A stretch of 41,871 bases of DNA from Kiritimatiellia bacterium (GTDB lineage: Bacteria; Verrucomicrobiota; Kiritimatiellia; RFP12; UBA1067). The stretch lies in the NCBI GenBank assembly GCA_024405265.1, contig JAKSOZ010000012.1, forward strand, positions 1 to 41,871, in the 5' to 3' direction. The notes beneath the pieces are model-generated. The model did not search any database. It was not told where the DNA came from and saw nothing but the letters and a program-made list of their open reading frames with translations. The position numbers and the translations under genes were made by a program. Positions 9,239-16,436 of the stretch are shown piece after piece; within the stretch, counting starts at the first letter, position 1; each line of letters opens with the position of its first letter.

Positions 9239-9944
9239 CCCTCATCGTGTAAATTCCCGGATTTTTTCCTTTCGCCCATTCGAGAGCTTTTAGGGCTCCC
9301 GCGGCGAAAGCTTCGCGTCCTTGCGCTTTATGGGTAAGTTCGATTCGTTCAAGGTCTCCGGCGAACATAACCGTGTGATCACCGATCACCGACCCTCCGC
9401 GGAGCGCATGGATCGCGATCTCGCCGACAGGTCTTTCTCCGGTCTCACCTTTACGACCATAGACAAAACTCTCAGATATGTCGCGCCCTTGAGCGGCAGA
9501 CTTTGCGAGCATGAGCGCCGTCCCCGAAGGAGCGTCTTTCTTGTGCTTATGATGCATCTCGGTTATCTCGATATCATATTCCGGTCCGAGAATCTCGGCC
9601 GCTTTCTTGACGAGGCCCAAGAGCAAATTGACGCCGAGCGAGTAGTTCCCCGACTGAATGACGGGAATCTTCTTCGCCGCCTCGTTTACTACCGCCTGTT
9701 CCTCGGCGGTAAGACCGGTCGTGCCGATCACATACGCAATACCCTTTTCCGCGGCCTTCTTGATCGCGGCAGGAACGGCGGTGTGGAACGAAAAGTCGAT
9801 AACTCCTTCGACTTCGTCCGCCCATTCCTTATCATAGCCCTCGGCGATATCGATCTTCGAGATCACTTCGAGCGCAGTGTCCTTCGCAAGCTTCACGAGC
9901 ATCTGGCCCATGCGCCCGGCGGCACCGACAATGGCGATTTTCAT
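9222..9944 (-). CDS. dapB: 4-hydroxy-tetrahydrodipicolinate reductase
   Basis: DapB reduces 4-hydroxy-tetrahydrodipicolinate with NAD(P)H in the lysine/diaminopimelate pathway, so it supplies peptidoglycan precursors. The 240-residue protein has the N-terminal nucleotide-binding loop GAAGRMGQ (about residues 7-14), the segment GTTGLTAEE, and the catalytic EMHHKHKKDAPSGTA stretch holding the proton-donor His and the substrate lysine. The length is slightly short but normal. It starts inside the last codons of miaB (4-base overlap) and is the last gene of the operon starting at 13238. No other dap genes are next to it. Confidence 0.95.
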   Translation of the reverse strand: MKIAIVGAAGRMGQMLVKLAKDTALEVISKIDIAEGYDKEWADEVEGVIDFSFHTAVPAAIKKAAEKGIAYVIGTTGLTAEEQAVVNEAAKKIPVIQSGNYSLGVNLLLGLVKKAAEILGPEYDIEITEMHHKHKKDAPSGTALMLAKSAAQGRDISESFVYGRKGETGERPVGEIAIHALRGGSVIGDHTVMFAGDLERIELTHKAQGREAFAAGALKALEWAKGKNPGIYTMRDVLGL

Positions 9945-11263
9945 TTGACTATTTCTCCTATTAGAATCTGAGGATGTGCCTCAGAGATTAGAATCTTTAC
10001 GATATCCCCGATCTTTGCCGTCCCATCATCTTCCCAGACGACGATACGATTTCCCGAGTCGCGTCCCGAGAGGCGGGACTTGTTGCGCTTCGAGGGCCCC
10101 TCGACCATAACTTCACGCGTTGTTCCGATGAGCGCATCGTTGCGCTTTTGACCGCGAGCTTCCTGATCCGCCAAAAGAACTTGGTCGCGACGCTCCTTCT
10201 CTTCCTTCGTCACATCGTCCTCCAAGGCGGCGCTTCGCGTCCCCGGACGCGGCGAATATTTGAAAACGAAAGCGTTGTCAAAGCCCGCCTCTTCCATGAG
10301 CGTGCGCGTCTCTTCAAAGTCTTGCGCGGTTTCGCCCGGGTAACCGACGATGACGTCGGTCGTAATCGCAAACTCGGGATCGAAGTCACGAAGCTTCTTG
10401 ATCGCGGCGAGATATTCCGCGCGAGTATAGTGGCGACCCATCTCCTTAAGGACCCTATCGGAGCCCGACTGAACGGGGAGATGGAGGTGGCGGCAAACTT
10501 TCGGGCAAGTCTTATAGACATCGACGAGTTCGCCGGTGCAGCCCTTCGGATGAGCGCTCGTGAAGCGGATACGCTCGAGTCCTTCGATCTTCGAAAGCTC
10601 GCGAAGAAGTCGCGGGAACGCTTCTCCCTTTTCGTCATCCCATGCCTTATTGCGAATCCCGTAGCGGAGGACACTCTGACCGAGTAAGCATACTTCTTTA
10701 ACGCCGCGCTTGGCGAGGCATTCGACTTCGGCAATCACTTCTTTAGCCGGGCGCGAATACTCGTGACCTCGCACGTCGGGAACGATGCAATAGCTGCAGC
10801 GGTTATCACAACCGAGAAGCACGGTCACATAGCTCTGAACCGCGGCAAAAGTTCCGTTGCGAGTAATGTCGGGATGAGCATCCATTCCTGTCGGGACCAC
10901 ACCGTCATCCCCGAGCTCAAGACAAGGGAATTTCTTCTCGGCGAGAATCTTCGGAATCGTGCCGAACATGCGCGGCGCTACGGCGAAGTGAAGTTTCGGG
11001 AGACGCTTGAAAGTATCTTTCCCCATGCGCTTCACGGCGCAACCCATGAGACCCACAATCTTGCCCGCGGCAATCATATTACCCGCCTTACCGACCGCCT
11101 TCTCTTCCGCTTTTTGGCGAACGGTGCAAGAGTTGATGATGACGACTTCCGCGTCGTTTTCTTCCGCGGCTTTCTCATGCCCGGCGGCGATAAGGAGCGC
11201 TTCAACCGCCTCCGAATCGCGAACATTCATCTGACACCCATACGTATGAATTAGAAACTTCAC
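9941..11263 (-). CDS. miaB: tRNA-2-methylthio-N6-dimethylallyladenosine synthase MiaB
   Basis: This radical-SAM methylthiotransferase adds a methylthio group to i6A37 of tRNA. The 440-residue protein has the N-terminal UPF0004 domain with cluster ligands C10 (TYGCQMN), C46 (INSCTVRQKAE) and C75 (GLMGCA), the radical-SAM C-x3-C-x2-C in GCDNRCSYC (C152, C156, C159), and a C-terminal TRAM-like region ending in VKILISEAHPQILIGE. The pattern fits MiaB better than RimO or MtaB, because of TYGCQMN and the SVLRYG segment in the radical-SAM domain. It lies 2 bases after the thioredoxin-like gene and overlaps dapB by 4. Confidence 0.93.
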   Translation of the reverse strand: MKFLIHTYGCQMNVRDSEAVEALLIAAGHEKAAEENDAEVVIINSCTVRQKAEEKAVGKAGNMIAAGKIVGLMGCAVKRMGKDTFKRLPKLHFAVAPRMFGTIPKILAEKKFPCLELGDDGVVPTGMDAHPDITRNGTFAAVQSYVTVLLGCDNRCSYCIVPDVRGHEYSRPAKEVIAEVECLAKRGVKEVCLLGQSVLRYGIRNKAWDDEKGEAFPRLLRELSKIEGLERIRFTSAHPKGCTGELVDVYKTCPKVCRHLHLPVQSGSDRVLKEMGRHYTRAEYLAAIKKLRDFDPEFAITTDVIVGYPGETAQDFEETRTLMEEAGFDNAFVFKYSPRPGTRSAALEDDVTKEEKERRDQVLLADQEARGQKRNDALIGTTREVMVEGPSKRNKSRLSGRDSGNRIVVWEDDGTAKIGDIVKILISEAHPQILIGEIVK

Positions 11264-11265
11264 GC

Positions 11266-12084
11266 TTATTCTCCGATCAATTCAAGCATCATTTCGATTT
11301 CATCTTTGCTTTCATCTGCACAGGTCTTAGCAAGACGTTCAATCTTAGACTTCAAGTTCAAGAGCTCTTTCTTGTCGGACTTACGCCGAGCCCCGTCAAG
11401 CTTCTCTTCGAGATCGGCGAGTTGTCGCGCCGAAGGCGAAGCCTGAAGTCGATTCAAAATCTCTTTCGTCCTCGACGCTTCGTTCGGGTTCGAATTCTTG
11501 AAGCGCCTTGCCAGCATCAACGCAAGACCGCTTTTCGAATCGGCCGCAGCCTCAATCGAGCGAATCGTCCACTCCACTTGATTACTCGCCAACTTCTTGG
11601 CAAGCTTATCGATTTCGGTATTGTCTTTCGCGGACCAAAGGATTTCGCCGGAAGGACCTACCACATAAAGCTGACGATGCTTACGATTCTTTTTCTGCGC
11701 CTCGGCCATCGCGCCTAAATAGACGCTCGTCTTGATCGCTTTACGCTTAATGAACTCATTGACCTCTTCCTTCGAGTGAGGAGCCTCAGGAACATAACTC
11801 GTCAAAAACGTGATGCCTGAGCCGGAGAATTTGGCCGCCAGAGATGAGTAGTCCTTGATTGCGTCTTCGACTTTCGGGCAAACCATACAAAGTTTTTGCA
11901 CCACCGTTATGCCGGAGTTCAGATGCTCGGGGGCCTCTATAGGGCCTGCGAGATAATGAGATCGATCGATATTGACCCAGCCGGTTTTAACCACGCGATT
12001 ACTCGGATTGTCGGTATAGAATTCTTCCTCGCCGAACAATGTCAGCGACATCAAGCAAGCGATGACTAACGGCATTATCCTCAT
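11266..12084 (-). CDS. Secreted thioredoxin-fold-like protein with C-terminal helical region
   Basis: I do not recognise a named family. The 272-residue protein starts with a signal peptide-like stretch (MRIMPLVIACLMSLTLFG). Residues about 60-150 look like a thioredoxin fold: a CMVC pair (CxxC form) after a beta-strand-like VVQKL, then SGITFLTSYVPE and RQLYVVGPSGEILW, which resembles the later strands of TlpA/AhpC-type proteins. The C-terminal 100 residues are charged and helical, probably a coiled coil. It sits 3 bases after the cupin gene and 2 before miaB. A redox role outside the cytoplasm is inference; the flanking genes give no direct link. Confidence 0.6.
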   Translation of the reverse strand: MRIMPLVIACLMSLTLFGEEEFYTDNPSNRVVKTGWVNIDRSHYLAGPIEAPEHLNSGITVVQKLCMVCPKVEDAIKDYSSLAAKFSGSGITFLTSYVPEAPHSKEEVNEFIKRKAIKTSVYLGAMAEAQKKNRKHRQLYVVGPSGEILWSAKDNTEIDKLAKKLASNQVEWTIRSIEAAADSKSGLALMLARRFKNSNPNEASRTKEILNRLQASPSARQLADLEEKLDGARRKSDKKELLNLKSKIERLAKTCADESKDEIEMMLELIGE

Positions 12085-12087
12085 ACT

Positions 12088-12441
12088 TCAACGACGGTAA
12101 TCGTCCTCATAGCGAACGATATCATCCTCTTCCAAGTAGTCTCCGATTTGCACCTCGGAAACGATGAGTTCACATTTGTCGGAGATGTTTTCGATTCTAT
12201 GCTTTACGCCCTTCGGGACCGAGACCAGCGAATCTTCCTTTACCTTGATCACGTTGTCCCCGATCGTACAAAGCCCTTCTCCACGAATGATCGACCACAT
12301 TTCTTTTCGATGTTCATGCGACTGAAGCGATAAACGCTTTCCGGGTTCAACGGAGAAGACCTTCGTCTTATAGCCCTCCGTTTGGTACGTTCTAAGGTAC
12401 CATCCCCAAGGTCTGATTATCTTTCCCTCGCCGGACATCAT
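12088..12441 (-). CDS. Cupin protein, mannose-6-phosphate isomerase type II-like
   Basis: This 117-residue protein is a single cupin barrel like the C-terminal domain of ManC-type bifunctional mannose-6-phosphate isomerase / mannose-1-phosphate guanylyltransferases. Visible are the N-terminal RPWGWY motif, the metal-site segment SHEHRKEMW (two His and a Glu), and the last His in PKGVKHRIEN. In ManC the same fold isomerises fructose-6-phosphate and mannose-6-phosphate; stand-alone versions occur in glycan gene clusters. It overlaps the upstream glycosyltransferase by 4 bases (ATGA), which supports a role in supplying a nucleotide-sugar precursor. Catalytic activity is not proven from the sequence. 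Confidence 0.8.
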   Translation of the reverse strand: MMSGEGKIIRPWGWYLRTYQTEGYKTKVFSVEPGKRLSLQSHEHRKEMWSIIRGEGLCTIGDNVIKVKEDSLVSVPKGVKHRIENISDKCELIVSEVQIGDYLEEDDIVRYEDDYRR

Positions 12442-13238
12442 TTATCGTTGACTTCCCAGAGCTCCTTAACCCAGGCACAAGGCTTAACCCAAGTATTAAG
12501 GTGTTTCCCCTTATAGCCGGCGATAGCCTGATCGGGGTTGGGATAGCCGTGGAAGCAAAGTATCTTAGTATTCTTTCTAAGCTTAGGCACAAGAAAATGA
12601 TTCAGCGGCCACATCCACTGGCAACTGCGCTTAAAACTCGTAACCCATTCATCAGGCCACCAATTGACGTTTTCTTCACCGACCGCGTGAGTCATGTATG
12701 CTTGTTCCGTTTGGTAGATAGAGGTATCAAGCGATTCGGGAAGTTCCTTAAGCCACTTCTCATATACGTACCCCATCTTACCCGCTTCAAAACGGAAGCA
12801 AGAGGAGTTCCCGACGAAAGGACGTTTACGGAATAAGCGTTTACGGAGCTCTATCCAATTGTGAACGATGCAAAACTCGCCCGGCTTATAATCGAAGAAG
12901 CTGTCGAGCTCGCCCGTGATGATCTGATCAATATCGAGGAATAATGTCGGACCTTTCAAATCGGCACAGCCGTCCTTGAAAAGCGCGATCTTGATATAGA
13001 TATTAGGCCAACCACTATAACGAGGCGTGTCGATAAATTCTTTCGGCTTCTCGGGAATCGGCTGAGCGTCGATACCTTCATCAAGTCCGGTAGCGTCGTC
13101 GGTAATGCATACGAAACGGAAAGGACGATGAAGATTCTTCTTTACCGCGCGATAGACACGATTGACGTACGAGGCGGAATAGAGAGTTCCCCACTTAAGC
13201 GTAAGTATATTAACCATTTCTTGTTCCATAACATACAA
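12438..13238 (-). CDS. Putative glycosyltransferase with DID motif (GT8/GT32-like)
   Basis: The protein has up to 266 residues. It begins with a beta-strand (NILTLKWGTLYSASYVNR), has the FVCITDD segment and a DxD-like metal motif in FLDIDQIITG, and ends with a KILCFHGYPNPD segment resembling the HxxGxxKP-type motif of glycogenin-like enzymes. This suggests a retaining GT-A glycosyltransferase, but I cannot name the sugar. Three ATGs lie close together (13238, 13229, 13217). The third gives the more family-like N-terminus MVNILTLKWG, so the coding region may start at 13217. It is the first gene after a strong promoter and overlaps the cupin gene by 4 bases. Confidence 0.7.
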   Translation of the reverse strand: MYVMEQEMVNILTLKWGTLYSASYVNRVYRAVKKNLHRPFRFVCITDDATGLDEGIDAQPIPEKPKEFIDTPRYSGWPNIYIKIALFKDGCADLKGPTLFLDIDQIITGELDSFFDYKPGEFCIVHNWIELRKRLFRKRPFVGNSSCFRFEAGKMGYVYEKWLKELPESLDTSIYQTEQAYMTHAVGEENVNWWPDEWVTSFKRSCQWMWPLNHFLVPKLRKNTKILCFHGYPNPDQAIAGYKGKHLNTWVKPCAWVKELWEVNDK

Positions 13239-13255
13239 TAGAAATTACTGATGGT

Positions 13256-13284
13256 ATTTTACAAGATTGGCCGAGTAATGTCAA
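13256..13284 (-). promoter_or_regulatory. Strong sigma-70-like promoter for the GT-cupin-miaB-dapB operon
   Basis: On the minus strand TTGACA (13279-13284) is followed after exactly 17 bases by TAAAAT (13256-13261). This is a near-consensus promoter just after the polysaccharide deacetylase stop codon. The start site would fall about 10 bases before the first ATG of the glycosyltransferase gene, or 30 bases before the third ATG. Confidence 0.8.
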
Positions 13285-13290
13285 TGGGGC

Positions 13291-14169
13291 TTACGTCAAA
13301 GAGTCGATTCTCGGAGCCAAGGCATCGATATCGGAATCACGAGTGCAAATAACCCGCGGCAGTTTGTGATTATCACTCTCGTCGGTGACGATGAATGGCG
13401 GATAAACGACGTCTTTAGTCGCGCTGGAGAAACGCGCTCTAACTTTTTCAAGCGCCGCGTCGTTCACATGTCCGTACGGATACGAAAAGCTATCGCACTT
13501 CTTGCCGGTCCATTCTTCTATTCGTTTAATGGATTCATCGAGCTCCGCGTCTTTGTTCTTAACCCGGTCGATATGAACATGATCATGAGTGTGAGAGCCG
13601 ATTTCGCAAAGCCCCGAATCACTCATCTCCTTAAGCTCGGCAACCGAACAAATCGTCTCACGACGATAACGATCGAAATCGATCCCCTTCCCGAACATCA
13701 AGCGCATGATCGCCGGCCCGTTCAAGAACGGCAAGAAACGTTTGATGCGCTTGAACGTCTTGAAATACCTGTTGAAGTTACCGTTCTTCTCGATAGTTTT
13801 ATCAGCCAAGATCGCCATCCCGTCCAGCTCCGCGTAAGGGCAATCACGAAACCCTTTTTCGATCAAGGCGGTCGCGACATAAAAGACGAATGGAACATTT
13901 AAACGTTTGAAGAGCTCAAAGCCTTCGGTATAGACGTTACGAGCCCCGTCATCGATCGTGATTACGATATCCTTATGCTCCTTATCGTCTGCTTTGTGCT
14001 CGAGAAACGTCTTCATCGAGACGAACTCGTAGCCACGTTCTCGCGATGCCGTGATAAACTCTTCGAGTTTCTGAGGCGGAACTGCGAGATTTCGATATAA
14101 GGGGCACTTATTGGAGCGCGGCGAATCGCTTTCGATCAAATGGAGCATCCATATAATACCTTTATTCAT
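13291..14169 (-). CDS. Polysaccharide deacetylase (NodB-homology, CE4 family)
   Basis: The 292-residue protein has the NodB motif 1 as TIDDG (residues 71-75, D73/D74) and motif 2 as SHTHDHVH, which together give the Asp-His-His metal site. A later SYPYGHVND segment matches motif 3. These enzymes remove acetyl groups from N-acetylated sugars in cell-wall or exported polysaccharides. No clear signal peptide is present: the N-terminus is MNKGIIWMLHLIESD, so action in the cytoplasm or at the membrane is possible, or secretion by another route. The gene overlaps the upstream glycosyltransferase by 4 bases, so it probably works in the same glycan pathway. Confidence 0.88.
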   Translation of the reverse strand: MNKGIIWMLHLIESDSPRSNKCPLYRNLAVPPQKLEEFITASRERGYEFVSMKTFLEHKADDKEHKDIVITIDDGARNVYTEGFELFKRLNVPFVFYVATALIEKGFRDCPYAELDGMAILADKTIEKNGNFNRYFKTFKRIKRFLPFLNGPAIMRLMFGKGIDFDRYRRETICSVAELKEMSDSGLCEIGSHTHDHVHIDRVKNKDAELDESIKRIEEWTGKKCDSFSYPYGHVNDAALEKVRARFSSATKDVVYPPFIVTDESDNHKLPRVICTRDSDIDALAPRIDSLT

Positions 14170-14993
14170 CGATCAAGTCTCCTATGCGTGAATATCCCAT
14201 CCAAAAGGCCGATCTTAAATCCCTGTTTTCTCCACCAAAGACAATTAAGCGGCTTCTCGAAATCCTGATATCCTCCAACGGTGCGCGACGACGGATGAGC
14301 GTCCGCGTAATCCGCGATTTTAAGGAACAGCTCGCGGCGAATCAAAACGGGGTTATTCGTCCAGTTAAGATAACGGCTATCGGTAATCAGCCCTACTTCG
14401 TCTCGCTTGAAAATCTTCGGGAACAGCTTTTCCGGGTAGCGCTCGACATAAACGCCGCGCGCGGCGATTCTGCGACACTTGAAAGGACGAAAAAGACGAA
14501 TAAAGAAATTGCCCTTCTTAAGTCTCGAAGGGTTTATGAAGCGCGGGTCGACTTCGGTCGGTTTATATATGGACGAATATTTGTCAGGATCTCCGCACGG
14601 CTCTCCGGGATTAAAGATCGAGCGGAGACGAACCATATCGACCGCTCCGGACTTGATCCACGCTTTCGCCTTCTCGAGTTCCTTAACCGCTTCGTCTGGA
14701 GATACGAGGAGATTGAAATCGTTTTCAAGAAAAATGACGAATTCGCTCTTAAGGTTCTCGACTACCCAGCGAATGCCGCCTTGAATACCGATATTCTTAT
14801 CTCGTCCTAAGTACTCTATCGCGTACTTCTCCGCGACCTCTCTGTCGCTTTGAGAAATCTCTTGGAAGAAGAGTTTGAACTCGTTAAGGCGCTTCGGGAA
14901 ATCTCCGTACTGCGCAAGCGTATTCGCGATCGTCTGAGGCGCTTTCCAAGACAGCACCCCGGCGCTGATGTCAGAAACTGCATCTTCGGTCAT
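14166..14993 (-). CDS. Putative GT-A (GT2-like) glycosyltransferase
   Basis: The 275-residue protein looks like a GT-A glycosyltransferase but is divergent. The N-terminal AGVLSWKAPQTIANTL segment resembles the first GT2 strand, GRDKNIGIQGGIRW resembles the segment NxGxxxGxN of GT2 rhamnosyl-type transferases, and FLENDFNLLV carries the acidic metal site (END instead of DxD). No membrane segment is obvious. The ATG follows an AAAGGTGGA ribosome site, 27 bases after the membrane protein gene, and the end overlaps the deacetylase gene by 4 bases. The donor sugar is unknown. Confidence 0.68.
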   Translation of the reverse strand: MTEDAVSDISAGVLSWKAPQTIANTLAQYGDFPKRLNEFKLFFQEISQSDREVAEKYAIEYLGRDKNIGIQGGIRWVVENLKSEFVIFLENDFNLLVSPDEAVKELEKAKAWIKSGAVDMVRLRSIFNPGEPCGDPDKYSSIYKPTEVDPRFINPSRLKKGNFFIRLFRPFKCRRIAARGVYVERYPEKLFPKIFKRDEVGLITDSRYLNWTNNPVLIRRELFLKIADYADAHPSSRTVGGYQDFEKPLNCLWWRKQGFKIGLLDGIFTHRRLDR

Positions 14994-15020
14994 TTAAGTC
15001 CACCTTTTTAACATATCATT

Positions 15021-15662
15021 TTAAGCATCGGTACGTTTAACGAAACCGTATTGCTTACTGATGTCCAAGAAATAGCAAATCGCCCAGTACATCAAGATCG
15101 AATAAGCCATAAGCTCCGTGCCCTCTTCCGCCGCGTGCTTCGCAGGAAGATGTTCCGACGTGCAAATCGTTTTCCAAATCGCCTTATTGCCGAAAACTCG
15201 AGAGAACCCAAGCAGCAAGAAAAGTCCCAATGTAAGCGCGGGGAAGTGGTGATTGTTGCGGATATTCATAAGCCCATCGCGAATCGTCCAACGATAACGC
15301 CAAGCAAAGAAGAAAGCTGTAGCAGTCGCAATTAGCGCAGGGACAAGCCAGAATCCATGGCAAATCTTATCAAGAAACGCATCTTGCTCTCGAATCAAAA
15401 GCGTAGTGAAAAAGCCGGTTACAAGAATGAGGCCTCCTCTAAACGGTTTGGCGATTTTGATCAGAATCGAATTAAGAACTACTATCGCTAAAAGAACTAA
15501 CGCCTGCGTAATCTCGACAATACCCAGTTCTTCGCAATCAAGACCGAAGACAGCCGTATCTAACCAAATAAGAAACGCGGGGATAGTGCAAATCGCCGCA
15601 GCAGGTACGAACCCGTTCAATAGACGCAAGATGTCACTGCCGTACTTATTTTCCATAATCAA
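15021..15662 (-). CDS. Multi-pass membrane protein, paralogue of the upstream gene
   Basis: I do not recognise a named family. The 213-residue protein has about six hydrophobic segments (around residues 15-35, 45-65, 72-88, 103-123, 138-156 and 188-205). Charged residues lie in or next to them: GIVEITQALVLL, LLIREQDAFLDKICH and HAAEEGTELMAY. The same three motifs occur in the same order in the upstream protein (ELMTLPLFAL, ICRETDLHKTF and FEEGGEMLLAF), so the two are paralogues. It lies 7 bases downstream of that gene and 27 upstream of the glycosyltransferase. Conserved acidic residues in membrane segments suggest an enzyme or carrier rather than a simple anchor. Confidence 0.75.
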   Translation of the reverse strand: MIMENKYGSDILRLLNGFVPAAAICTIPAFLIWLDTAVFGLDCEELGIVEITQALVLLAIVVLNSILIKIAKPFRGGLILVTGFFTTLLIREQDAFLDKICHGFWLVPALIATATAFFFAWRYRWTIRDGLMNIRNNHHFPALTLGLFLLLGFSRVFGNKAIWKTICTSEHLPAKHAAEEGTELMAYSILMYWAICYFLDISKQYGFVKRTDA

Positions 15663-15669
15663 CCCTCTC

Positions 15670-16401
15670 TTACATCTTGCTCGAACATTGTTCTTCTTGC
15701 GCTTTTTGCTTACGATAAACGTAGGCTTGCAAGAGCGCGGTCAGCGCGAAGAAAGCGAGGAGCATTTCACCGCCCTCTTCAAATACGCGAAAGAGCGCAG
15801 AGGCCGAATCATTACAGACAATACCGAATTTCTCGAGCTTACCCTCAAAGTCGTCCGCAAGCTGTGACATCACACCGCAACCGCCGAAGAACGCAACCGT
15901 CCAAGCCACGGGATGAAGGCGGAAAAATTCCTTAAAGAGCGTGAGGCCGTAACGAACAAGCGGAGCAATAATCGCGATTATCGCGACAGAGTAAAACACG
16001 AAGACCATCAACTTCGCCTCGATCGGCACCGCCTCATTCATAAAGAACTTCGCCTTGAAATTAAAGTTCACGTTCGACAAGTGAGGCCAAATATAATGTC
16101 CGAACGTCTTATGCAGATCCGTCTCGCGACAAATCGCAATAAACGCCAGTAAGGAATAGTCGAGGCTCCATGCCCACTGCCATTTCCCCTCCTTCGTCGG
16201 CGGGAAAAGCCAAGCGAAAGGAATGATCAGCGCGAACAAGGGTAGCGTCATAAGTTCAACCGGCGAGGCTCCGTCCATATTGAAAAGCTCCGTGATCGTA
16301 GCCGGCGAAACGATCGCCCAGATTGAAATGAGAATAGACATGCCTAGCACGAACAAAATCGGAGGCATAAGGAAAGAATACTTCGAGGTTACCATGTTCA
16401 T
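15670..16401 (-). CDS. Multi-pass membrane protein, paralogue of the downstream gene
   Basis: The 243-residue protein has about six membrane segments and ends in a charged, cytoplasmic-looking tail. It shares with the next gene the motifs ELMTLPLFAL (membrane Glu), ICRETDLHKTF and FEEGGEMLLAF. Its first ATG (16401) lies only 6 bases after a perfect TATAAT box, so the transcript would begin at or next to the start codon. The third codon is also ATG (16395), but both leave almost no leader. It is the first gene of a four-gene unit with a glycosyltransferase and a polysaccharide deacetylase, which suggests a role in surface glycan. The function is unknown. Confidence 0.75.
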   Translation of the reverse strand: MNMVTSKYSFLMPPILFVLGMSILISIWAIVSPATITELFNMDGASPVELMTLPLFALIIPFAWLFPPTKEGKWQWAWSLDYSLLAFIAICRETDLHKTFGHYIWPHLSNVNFNFKAKFFMNEAVPIEAKLMVFVFYSVAIIAIIAPLVRYGLTLFKEFFRLHPVAWTVAFFGGCGVMSQLADDFEGKLEKFGIVCNDSASALFRVFEEGGEMLLAFFALTALLQAYVYRKQKAQEEQCSSKM

Positions 16402-16407
16402 GCGATA

Positions 16408-16436
16408 ATTATATCACAAAAGCTGAAAATACTCAA
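16408..16436 (-). promoter_or_regulatory. Sigma-70-like promoter overlapping the nitrilase 3' end
   Basis: On the minus strand TTGAGT (16431-16436) and a perfect TATAAT (16408-16413) are 17 bases apart. The -35 overlaps the stop codon of the nitrilase gene. The predicted start site falls at about 16401, the first base of the membrane protein ATG, so the mRNA may be leaderless. Confidence 0.72.
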
